A DNA stretch of 13,431 nucleotides from Lachnospiraceae bacterium OF09-6 (GTDB taxonomy: Bacteria; Bacillota; Clostridia; Lachnospirales; Lachnospiraceae): positions 1-13,431 of the forward strand of contig QUMM01000045.1 of NCBI GenBank assembly GCA_003435055.1, read 5' to 3'. Position numbers and translations under genes: made by a program. Below are positions 7,464 through 13,431 of this stretch, in pieces; positions within the stretch are counted from its first letter, which is position 1, and the number at the start of each line of letters is the position of its first letter. Under the pieces are notes generated by a model. It had not been told where the DNA came from and made no database searches. It worked only from the letters and a program-made list of their open reading frames with translations.

Positions 7464-7496
7464 CAATAGAATATTCGCGGATCGTGTATTCTATTG
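7464..7496 (+). repeat. 10-bp perfect inverted repeat between rpsO and pnp
   Basis: CAATAGAATA (7464-7473) and TATTCTATTG (7487-7496) with a 13-base spacer. It could be an RNA hairpin or a DNA operator. No T run follows, so it is not a terminator. Immediately after it comes a second dyad, GTAAAA/TTTTAC (7499-7512, 2-base centre). I found no convincing -35/-10 pair here. Confidence 0.6.
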
Positions 7497-7533
7497 CAGT
7501 AAAATGTTTTACAGACAACAGACACCGTAACAC

Positions 7534-7618
7534 ACAGACGGCAGAGAGCCGAGACCACTGAAAAGCGCATTTCCTGTAAGTGTTTTTTTCAGTCGTTTCG
7601 GAAGACTTATGCCGCTGT
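7534..7618 (+). promoter_or_regulatory. Long imperfect stem-loop in the pnp leader
   Basis: Hand-folded helices stack into one long arm. ACAG 7534-7537 pairs with CTGT 7615-7618, CGGCA 7539-7543 with TGCCG 7610-7614, CCGAGA 7549-7554 with TTTCGG 7596-7601, C7555 with G7595, ACTGAAAA 7557-7564 with TTTTCAGT 7586-7593, and CATTT 7568-7572 with AAGTG 7578-7582. That is about 29 bp with small internal loops and a CCTGT apex. The AGGAG of pnp lies 15 bases downstream in an unpaired A-rich stretch. The shape resembles an RNase III substrate, as in the E. coli pnp leader. Function is inferred. Confidence 0.6.
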
Positions 7619-7644
7619 AACAACAAAAAAAAAGGAGAATGACC

Positions 7645-9732
7645 ATGTATAAGAGCTATTCCATGGAACTGGCTGGCAGAACACTGACAGTCGATGTAAA
7701 TCGTGTAGCAAAGCAGGCAAATGGTGCAGCACTGATGCACTATGGTGATACCACTGTCCTTTCTACAGCAACTGCTTCCGAGAAGCCAAGAGAAGGAATC
7801 GATTTCTTCCCACTTAGCGTAGAATACGAAGAGAAGATGTATGCAGTAGGAAAGATCCCGGGAGGATTTAATAAGAGAGAGGGAAAGGCATCTGAGAATG
7901 CAATTCTGACCAGCCGTGTTATCGACAGACCGATGAGACCGCTGTTCCCGAAGGATTACAGAAATGATGTAACTTTGAACAATCTGGTACTTTCCGTAGA
8001 TCCAGACTGTGCACCGGAGCTGACTGCTATGCTGGGTTCTGCAATTGCAACTGCGATTTCAGATATCCCATTTGACGGCCCTACAGCTACCACACAGGTA
8101 GGTCTGATTGACGGTGAATTCGTATTCAACCCGAACGCAGCACAGAAGGCAGTATCTGATCTGCAGCTGACTGTTGCATCTACCAGAGAAAAAGTCATCA
8201 TGATTGAAGCTGGTGCCAATGAAGTACCGGAAGATAAGATGATTGAAGCAATCTTTGCAGCTCATGAAGTAAACCAGAAGGTTATCGCATTTATCGACAC
8301 CATCGTAGCAGAATGTGGCAAACCAAAACACAGCTATACAAGCTGCGCAGTTCCAGAAGAGCTTTTCGAAGCAATGAAGAAGATCGTGACTCCGGAAGAG
8401 ATGGAAGTGGCTGTCTTCACAGATGAGAAGCAGAAGAGAGAAGAGAACATCCGTCAGATTAAGGAAAAACTGACCGAAGAATTCGCTGATAATGAAGAAT
8501 GGCTGGCTGTACTGGATGAAGCAGTTTACCAGTATCAGAAGAAGACTGTTCGTAAGATGATCTTAAAAGATCATAAGCGCCCGGATGGACGTCAGATCGA
8601 CCAGATCCGTCCGCTGGCAGCAGAAGTAGATCTGATCCCTAGAGTACATGGCTCTGCTATGTTTACCCGTGGACAGACACAGATCTGCAATATCTGTACA
8701 CTGGCTCCACTGTCAGAAGCACAGAAGATTGATGGTCTGGACGTGGCTGAGACAAGTAAACGTTATATGCATCACTACAACTTCCCAAGCTACTCTGTAG
8801 GTGAGACAAAGCCATCCAGAGGACCGGGACGTCGTGAGATCGGTCATGGAGCACTGGCTGAACGTGCCCTGGTACCGGTACTTCCGAGTGAAACAGAGTT
8901 CCCATATGCCATCAGAACAGTATCCGAGACCTTCGAGTCCAACGGATCTACTTCTCAGGCAAGTATCTGTGCATCTTCCATGTCACTGATGGCAGCAGGT
9001 GTGCCGATTAAGAGTGCCGTGGCAGGTATTTCCTGTGGTCTTGTTACTGGAGAGACAGACGATGACTACATTGTACTGACAGATATCCAGGGACTGGAAG
9101 ACTTCTTCGGAGATATGGACTTTAAGGTAGCTGGTACTCATAAGGGTATCACAGCAATCCAGATGGATATTAAAATCCACGGTCTGACCCGTCCGATCAT
9201 TGAAGAAGCTATTGCCAAGACAAAGATTGCAAGAACCTACATTCTGGATGAAGTTATGGCAAAAGCGATTGCAGAGCCAAGAAGCAGTGTAGGAGAATAT
9301 GCTCCAAAGATCATCCAGATCAACATTGATCCACAGAAGATCGGTGATGTAGTTGGCCAGAGAGGAAAGACCATCAACGCAATCATCGAACAGACTGGCG
9401 TGAAGATTGATATCACAGATGATGGTGCAGTATCCATCTGTGGAACAGATAAAGAAAAGATGGCAGAAGCTATGGATATGATTCGTATCATCACCACAGA
9501 CTTCGAAGCAGGACAGGTATTCACAGGAAAAGTCATCAGCATCAAAGAATTCGGTGCATTCCTGGAATTTGCTCCTGGAAAAGAAGGAATGGTACACATC
9601 TCCAAGATCTCCAAAGAGAGAATTGACAAGGTAGAAGATGTACTGTCATTAGGTGATGTAGTGAAGGTTGTATGCCTTGGAAAAGACAAGATGGGCAGAA
9701 TCAGCTTCAGTATGAAAGATATTGAACAGTAA
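7645..9732 (+). CDS. pnp: Polyribonucleotide nucleotidyltransferase (PNPase)
   Basis: 695-residue 3'-5' phosphorolytic exoribonuclease that degrades mRNA to nucleoside diphosphates as a trimer. Order of domains: RNase PH-like 1 (about 10-140), all-helical linker (about 145-225), catalytic RNase PH-like 2 (about 310-540), KH (about 550-615; GQRG at 571-574) and S1 (about 622-693; GQVFTGKVISIKEFGAFLEF). The active-site segment DFFGDMDFKVAGTHKG has both aspartates (Asp486 and Asp492). Phosphate-site residues are in FETNG-like ETFESNGSTSQASIC. The start is ATG 7645 with AGGAG at 7633-7637 (7-base spacer); ATG 7639 is too close. It follows rpsO with a structured leader and ends 17 bases before a terminator. 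Confidence 0.97.
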   Translation: MYKSYSMELAGRTLTVDVNRVAKQANGAALMHYGDTTVLSTATASEKPREGIDFFPLSVEYEEKMYAVGKIPGGFNKREGKASENAILTSRVIDRPMRPLFPKDYRNDVTLNNLVLSVDPDCAPELTAMLGSAIATAISDIPFDGPTATTQVGLIDGEFVFNPNAAQKAVSDLQLTVASTREKVIMIEAGANEVPEDKMIEAIFAAHEVNQKVIAFIDTIVAECGKPKHSYTSCAVPEELFEAMKKIVTPEEMEVAVFTDEKQKREENIRQIKEKLTEEFADNEEWLAVLDEAVYQYQKKTVRKMILKDHKRPDGRQIDQIRPLAAEVDLIPRVHGSAMFTRGQTQICNICTLAPLSEAQKIDGLDVAETSKRYMHHYNFPSYSVGETKPSRGPGRREIGHGALAERALVPVLPSETEFPYAIRTVSETFESNGSTSQASICASSMSLMAAGVPIKSAVAGISCGLVTGETDDDYIVLTDIQGLEDFFGDMDFKVAGTHKGITAIQMDIKIHGLTRPIIEEAIAKTKIARTYILDEVMAKAIAEPRSSVGEYAPKIIQINIDPQKIGDVVGQRGKTINAIIEQTGVKIDITDDGAVSICGTDKEKMAEAMDMIRIITTDFEAGQVFTGKVISIKEFGAFLEFAPGKEGMVHISKISKERIDKVEDVLSLGDVVKVVCLGKDKMGRISFSMKDIEQ

Positions 9733-9749
9733 GAATAGAAGAAAAATGA

Positions 9750-9780
9750 GGGCATCCGGAATGAACCGGTTGCCCTTTTT
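9750..9780. terminator. Intrinsic terminator between convergent pnp and the MATE gene
   Basis: GGGCA and CCGG (9750-9754, 9756-9759) pair with CCGG and TGCCC (9766-9769, 9771-9775) with one T-T mismatch and a 6-base loop. T5 follows on the plus strand (9776-9780). An A run at 9742-9746 gives a T run on the minus strand, so it may serve both converging genes. Confidence 0.88.
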
Positions 9781-9800
9781 CAGATTAGACAAATAATTCA

Positions 9801-11186
9801 TTATTTCCATTTTCCAGAGGAGAATAAAGCGATATACAGTACAAACAGCAGCAGGTTATGTGCAATCATACATCCCCAGGCAGCAATCAGTCCCAGCCCA
9901 AGAAACTGGGTGCAGATGAAAGTGCCAACGATGCGCACACCCCACATACCGATGATATTGAAGATAAATGGAATCATGGTTTTTCCCAGTCCCTGCATCA
10001 TTCCTTCCAGAACGATCGGTACGCCGTAAAATGGTTCTGACACGGCAACCATACGAAGCACAGTAGTTCCCAGAGAAAGTACCTGAGGATCCTGTGTGAA
10101 GATTCCCATCAGGACTGGTGCAAACACAAAAAGCATACCTCCGGATATCAGCATCAGGCTGATTTCCATCGGAATAATGGTGTTGGAAAGCCGATGGAGA
10201 CGTTCCTCATCCTGAGCACCTCTGGCATTGCCGGAGAGGGTAGCGGCTGCGGTTTGCATACCCCAGCCAGGAATGTAAAAGGCAGATTCTACGGTATTGG
10301 CGATGGTATGTGCTGCGGTAGACAGTTCTCCCAGTGAATTGATCATGGAAGCAAAAGCCACATAGCCCAAAGAAGTTGCAAAGCGCTGGAGCATATTTGG
10401 AAAAGCTACACGCAGGCAGGGCTTTAATACCTGTGGATCCGGTCGGAGAGACTGGCCTTTTGGGGATACGGTATCGTGATGCCAGAGCTTCCAGGCAATC
10501 AGGATGCCGCCGCAAGTGTATGCAACAGCGCTGGCTATGGCTGCACCTTCAATACCCCATCCGGCTCCAGGAACAGTGAGAAGCCAGCTGCCAAGATACA
10601 CGGAACGGGTATTGTAGATCAGGAAGAAATTCAGCACAATATTGATTACATTCATGGTGATGCCGGCAATCATAGGAGACCTGGCATCTCCGGCAGAGCG
10701 CAGTACGGTACCCAGAATAATATTCATGGTACGGAACAGCATTGGAGAATATAAAATCAGGAAATATCGTGCGGCCATATCCCGAATGGAAGGATCCACC
10801 CGCATCCATACCGGTACCAGATGACTGCATCCGCAGGTCAGAACCGTAAAGAAAATACCAGCCAGAACCGTAGAAAAAACAGCCTGTCCGGCTGCTTTTT
10901 TTGCCTGCAGGATGTTTCCTGCCCCAATTGACTGGGAAATATAATATAAAAATCCAATTCCAATAGCGGAGATCGTACTTTCAATCAGCCAGTTGACCGT
11001 ACCGGTTGATCCCACCGCTGCAGTAGCCTGGGTACCAAGAGTACCCACCATAGCGGTATCAATGTATTGAACAGCCGTCTGCATAAACTGTTCCAGCATG
11101 GTCGGCCAGGCCAGAGAGAAAATCACCGGCAGCATGGCACGGTCAAAGTGAAATGGCAGACGGGTAGAAGAAATCTTTTTATTCAT
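9801..11186 (-). CDS. MATE-family multidrug/Na+ antiporter
   Basis: 461-residue inner-membrane protein with the usual MATE length and about 12 hydrophobic helices in two similar halves. The N-terminal block (LPVIFSLAWPTMLEQFMQTAVQYIDTAMVGTLGTQATAAVG) is the family hallmark: a Pro-bend in helix 1, then a D-x-x-MVG-x-LG motif in helix 2. The second half repeats this pattern around residues 250-300 (FPNMLQRFATSLGYVAFASMI). MATE proteins export cationic drugs or metabolites using Na+ or H+ gradients. The substrate cannot be read from sequence. ATG 11186 has AAGGA on the minus strand (plus 11195-11199) with an 8-base spacer. The gene converges on pnp and its start lies at the end of a small broken frame, probably co-transcribed. 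Confidence 0.93.
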   Translation of the reverse strand: MNKKISSTRLPFHFDRAMLPVIFSLAWPTMLEQFMQTAVQYIDTAMVGTLGTQATAAVGSTGTVNWLIESTISAIGIGFLYYISQSIGAGNILQAKKAAGQAVFSTVLAGIFFTVLTCGCSHLVPVWMRVDPSIRDMAARYFLILYSPMLFRTMNIILGTVLRSAGDARSPMIAGITMNVINIVLNFFLIYNTRSVYLGSWLLTVPGAGWGIEGAAIASAVAYTCGGILIAWKLWHHDTVSPKGQSLRPDPQVLKPCLRVAFPNMLQRFATSLGYVAFASMINSLGELSTAAHTIANTVESAFYIPGWGMQTAAATLSGNARGAQDEERLHRLSNTIIPMEISLMLISGGMLFVFAPVLMGIFTQDPQVLSLGTTVLRMVAVSEPFYGVPIVLEGMMQGLGKTMIPFIFNIIGMWGVRIVGTFICTQFLGLGLIAAWGCMIAHNLLLFVLYIALFSSGKWK

Positions 11187-11371
11187 ATAGATTGTCCTTT
11201 GTAAGATAGATCATATTTTTGTGATATTCGATCAATCCATCCAGTTGCATTTCATCGGCATCGATCTGACTTAATTTGCGTAAGAAGTGATGCGGATACC
11301 GGACAGTTGTTTCAGCTGAGCCCAGTCTTCATCGGTGCCCCCTGAAAAAGGACAGACTGATTTTTTCTCAT
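11179..11371 (-). pseudogene. Small unrecognised gene upstream of the MATE gene, broken by two apparent one-base losses
   Basis: A strong start exists: AGGAGG on the minus strand (plus 11377-11382), a 5-base spacer, ATG at 11371. It reads MRKNQSVLFQG and then meets an early stop. Adding one G in the G5 run (plus 11338-11342) opens GTDEDWAQLKQLSG. Adding another G near plus 11300 opens YPHHFLRKLSQIDADEMQLD then GLIEYHKNMIYLTKDNLYE, stopping at 11179, 8 bases inside the MATE gene. The joined product would be about 64 residues, hydrophilic, with no membrane segment. I do not recognise the family. It may be a decayed gene, or intact with two base-call errors; the preserved RBS and 8-base overlap favour a recently or still functional coupled gene. 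Confidence 0.5.
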
Positions 11372-11386
11372 AAAAACCTCCTTTTT

Positions 11387-11400
11387 GTGGTTATAACCAC
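11387..11400. promoter_or_regulatory. Perfect 14-bp palindrome, candidate operator
   Basis: GTGGTTATAACCAC is self-complementary over all 14 bases. On the minus strand it lies between a TATAAT box (11425-11420) and the AGGAGG of the small gene preceding the MATE gene, roughly +13 to +26 of the predicted transcript. Position and symmetry fit a dimeric repressor site (MarR, TetR or GntR type), but no regulator gene is in the window. Confidence 0.6.
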
Positions 11401-11419
11401 GAAATGAATAAACAGGTTT

Positions 11420-11448
11420 ATTATAGTATGATTGCACCAGAAAAAAAA
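11420..11448 (-). promoter_or_regulatory. Likely promoter of the small gene - MATE unit
   Basis: The minus strand carries a perfect TATAAT at plus 11425-11420. The -35 position (plus 11448-11443, 17-base spacer) falls in a T run with little match to TTGACA, so the promoter may be weak or activator-dependent. It points toward the AGGAGG-ATG at 11371. Confidence 0.5.
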
Positions 11449-11509
11449 GGGGAAAGCTGAAAATGATCCGAAAAATTATTTAGATGCAGATGACAGTGAT
11501 TACCACGGA

Positions 11510-11538
11510 TGGAAAAATAAAAGAAGTTGGTGTATACT
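11510..11538 (+). promoter_or_regulatory. Possible promoter of the GH13 gene
   Basis: TGGAAA (11510-11515; 4 of 6 matches to TTGACA), a 17-base spacer, and TATACT (11533-11538). It lies about 67 bases before the predicted start codon. The evidence is modest. No cre-like catabolite site was recognised with confidence. Confidence 0.4.
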
Positions 11539-11604
11539 ATAAGAAATTGCTGAAGTAAATTGCAAAACAGCGAGAAAATAAAAAATGGGGGGGAACAAAT
11601 ACAC

Positions 11605-13164
11605 ATGAGTGAACAGACAAGACAGCCAAAGTGGCTGGACAATGCAGTGTTTTATGAGATTTATCCACAATCATTTCAGGATACCAATGCTGACGGTATC
11701 GGAGATATCGAAGGTATCATCCGACATCTGGAGGATATCAGTGAGCTTGGATGTAACGCTATCTGGCTGAATCCATGTTTTCAGTCACCCTTTGGAGATG
11801 CGGGATACGATGTGGAAGATTACTGTCAGGTAGCACCGCGATATGGAACCAATGAAGATCTGGCACGGTTGTTTGAAGAAGCGCATAAAAAAGGTCTGCA
11901 TGTGATTCTGGATCTGGTTCCGGGACATACCGCTGTGACGCACAGATGGTTCCGGGAATCTATGAAAGCAGAGAAAAATGAGTATACCGATCGGTATGTC
12001 TGGACGGACTGCGTGTGGGAATCACCAGATGGCATGGGTTGTATCCGAGGCATTTCTGATCGTGACGGCTCCTGTGCGGTGAACTTCTTTTCTCATCAGC
12101 CAGCATTAAACTACGGCTTTTACAAGCCAGATAAGCCATGGCAGCAGTCCTTTGATGATCCGGGACCGCAGGCCACTCTGGAAGCGATGAAAGACGTGAT
12201 GCGTTTCTGGCTGAAAATGGGGTGTGATGGATTTCGGGTAGATATGGCAGGATCACTGGTAAAAAATGACGAAGAGGGAAAAGGAACCATTCGGCTCTGG
12301 CAGAATGTGCGGAAGTTCCTGAACGAAGAATTTCCGGATGCTGCAATGGTATCAGAATGGGGCGAGCCGGATAAATCCCTGCAGGGTGGTTTCCATATGG
12401 ACTTTTTACTCCAGTTTGGTCCATCTCACTATATGGATCTGTTCCGTTGTGAAGAACCATTCTTTTCTTCCAGCGGAAAAGGAAATATTGCAGAATTTGT
12501 ACATACTTATCAGAAAAATTATGAGAAATCAGAATGCAAAGGCCTGATCTGTATTCCGTCAGGCAATCATGACATGGCTCGTCTGGCACGTCGGCTGCAG
12601 GGAGATGAACTGAAAATTGCTTTTGCTTTCCTGTTATCCATGCCAGGAGCACCATTTATCTATTATGGAGACGAGATAGGCATGCGTTATGTGGAAGGAT
12701 TAACCTCAGTAGAAGGTGGTTATGAACGTACTGGTTCCCGGTCTCCGATGCAGTGGGATGACAGTATGAATGCAGGCTTCAGCCATGCCCCGAAGGAGTG
12801 TCTCTACATCCAGCAGGATCCGGCAAAAGATCGTCCGACCTTAAAAGCGCAGAAACAGGATCCGGATTCTCTGTATCATGAGGTTCAGAAGCTGATTCAG
12901 ATCCGTATGGCACACCCGGCTCTTCAGAGTAAGGGAGAGATTACCTATGTCTATGCAGAAGAAAATGCCTATCCACTGGCTTATGTAAGAAGCAGCGAAG
13001 AAGAAAATATTCTGGTGGTCATCAATCCGGCAGCCAGAACGGTGAAATTCCCGTATGATGGACAGATTGGTGAAGTGCTCTATCAGTTTGGAAGAGGTTT
13101 GTCCAGTGATGGCAAAAAGATCACCATACAGGGCCAAAGTGTTGTATTTGTAAAAATATCATAA
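11605..13164 (+). CDS. GH13 alpha-glucosidase/alpha-amylase family glycoside hydrolase
   Basis: 519-residue, apparently cytoplasmic enzyme (no signal peptide) acting on alpha-glucosides. The GH13 barrel begins with VFYEIYPQSFQDTNADGIGD. Conserved regions are I DLVPGHT (103-109), II GFRVDMAG with nucleophile Asp213, III SEWGE with acid/base Glu251, and IV SGNHD with Asp323. FIYYGDEIGM and SRSPMQWD are typical of oligo-1,6-glucosidase/trehalose-synthase relatives. A C-terminal beta domain runs from about 430 to 519. Region I has Gly107 where most relatives have Asn (DLVPNHT). The start is ATG 11605 behind G7 (11587-11593) with an 11-base spacer, a little long. A TTG at 11560 is in frame but lacks a site. 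The exact substrate (isomaltose, maltose, trehalose or sucrose) cannot be fixed. It appears monocistronic. Confidence 0.92.
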   Translation: MSEQTRQPKWLDNAVFYEIYPQSFQDTNADGIGDIEGIIRHLEDISELGCNAIWLNPCFQSPFGDAGYDVEDYCQVAPRYGTNEDLARLFEEAHKKGLHVILDLVPGHTAVTHRWFRESMKAEKNEYTDRYVWTDCVWESPDGMGCIRGISDRDGSCAVNFFSHQPALNYGFYKPDKPWQQSFDDPGPQATLEAMKDVMRFWLKMGCDGFRVDMAGSLVKNDEEGKGTIRLWQNVRKFLNEEFPDAAMVSEWGEPDKSLQGGFHMDFLLQFGPSHYMDLFRCEEPFFSSSGKGNIAEFVHTYQKNYEKSECKGLICIPSGNHDMARLARRLQGDELKIAFAFLLSMPGAPFIYYGDEIGMRYVEGLTSVEGGYERTGSRSPMQWDDSMNAGFSHAPKECLYIQQDPAKDRPTLKAQKQDPDSLYHEVQKLIQIRMAHPALQSKGEITYVYAEENAYPLAYVRSSEEENILVVINPAARTVKFPYDGQIGEVLYQFGRGLSSDGKKITIQGQSVVFVKIS

Positions 13165-13296
13165 CTATTATTTTGCCTGGCTCTGAACAGTTACATCGAT
13201 TTTAAGCTTTGAAATGACTGCATCGAAAAAAGATACAATAACATAACGAAAACAGAAATTCGCATAGCCGGCAATATGCCAATTCAGCAGCGCAGG
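13165..13296. other. Gene-free stretch after the GH13 gene
   Basis: No supported gene. It contains a small possible hairpin, GGCA/TGCC (13270-13273/13277-13280). A 50-codon open stretch on the minus strand (13320-13168) has no start codon or ribosome-binding site in view. It could be the decayed end of something, but nothing recognisable. Confidence 0.6.
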
Positions 13297-13322
13297 GAGA
13301 CAACAAATTAATTTGTTGTCTC
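13297..13322. repeat. Perfect 26-bp palindrome
   Basis: The half-site GAGACAACAAATT (13297-13309) is followed directly by its exact reverse complement AATTTGTTGTCTC (13310-13322). As RNA it would form a stem of about 11 bp with a 4-base loop. No T run follows on either strand, so it is not a standard terminator on its own. It may be part of a repeated intergenic element. Confidence 0.85.
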
Positions 13323-13338
13323 AGACTGTAGACAAACT

Positions 13339-13375
13339 TGGTGTTGGGGATTATGCCCAGCACCATTTTTCTTTT
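13339..13375 (+). terminator. Intrinsic terminator downstream of the GH13 gene
   Basis: TGGTGTTGGG (13339-13348) pairs with CCCAGCACCA (13356-13365), 10 bp including one G-U, around a 7-base loop. TTTTTCTTTT follows. It lies about 175 bases after the GH13 stop, so it either ends that transcript or belongs to a repeat unit together with the 26-bp palindrome just before it. Confidence 0.85.
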
Positions 13376-13431
13376 AAAACTTCTTTTCTTTTTATTTTCT
13401 TCAAAATCAACAAAAATCTGGCTGTGTTCCA

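Noticed and set aside
7565..7589. Terminator inside the pnp leader (CATTT/AAGTG followed by T7)
   Set aside because: The stem is only 5 weak base pairs, and the T's pair with AAAA in the larger stem. A terminator here would silence pnp.
11560..11604. Upstream TTG start for the GH13 protein
   Set aside because: The extra 15 residues are Lys/Asn-rich and non-family, no site precedes the TTG, and the G-rich site fits ATG 11605 better.
13168..13320. 50-residue minus-strand open stretch ending in KLKIDVTVQSQAK
   Set aside because: It has protein-like wording at its end but no start codon with a ribosome-binding site, a stop just upstream, and it runs through the palindrome. Not enough to call a gene or a transposase remnant.
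1..13431. CRISPR arrays, tRNA or rRNA genes, phage genes, restriction or toxin systems
   Set aside because: Looked for on both strands; no repeated spacers, cloverleaf sequences, integrase or defence-type proteins were seen.

Overview
The window is bacterial. Gene order, strong GGAG-type ribosome-binding sites, an adenine-rich purine-strand bias and protein wording all suggest a Clostridia member, most likely a gut Lachnospiraceae (Blautia/Ruminococcus-like). The genus is an inference. Nothing here indicates phage, plasmid or CRISPR.

Layout. (1) 1-5060, plus strand: the conserved translation/RNA cluster infB (5' end outside the window) - rbfA - nrnA - truB - ribF, closely packed with overlaps or short gaps. 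(2) 5061-7038: an accessory insert between ribF and rpsO. It has a consensus-like promoter, a yybP-ykoY-type (manganese) riboswitch whose P1 strand is shared with a strong intrinsic terminator, an AI-2E/PerM-family membrane protein gene broken by one base in a T7 run, and a small two-helix membrane protein gene with its own promoter. (3) 7039-9780: rpsO and pnp, each with a structured leader, and terminators after both. (4) 9781-11440, minus strand: a MATE efflux gene preceded by a small broken reading frame, a perfect 14-bp palindrome and a TATAAT box. (5) 11441-13431, plus strand: a GH13 alpha-glucosidase/amylase-type gene, then about 270 gene-free bases with a perfect 26-bp palindrome and an intrinsic terminator.

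How the genes work together. IF-2, RbfA, TruB and S15 serve translation initiation, 30S maturation and tRNA modification. NrnA and PNPase degrade RNA, PNPase to short oligomers and NrnA the oligomers. RibF makes FMN and FAD. The most notable regulatory element is the riboswitch at about 5123-5258. Its architecture predicts that ligand binding prevents termination and turns on the AI-2E-family gene, linking that poorly understood transporter family to metal (Mn2+) homeostasis. The pnp leader folds on paper into a long imperfect stem of about 29 bp, resembling the RNase III-processed leader of enterobacterial pnp.

Sequence quality. Four apparent single-base indels are visible: infB near 1412, the AI-2E gene at 5867-5873, and two in the small minus-strand frame at 11179-11371. 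Three look like a missing G beside another G on the coding strand and one like an extra T in a T run. Because infB is essential, base-call or assembly error is the leading explanation for at least that one.
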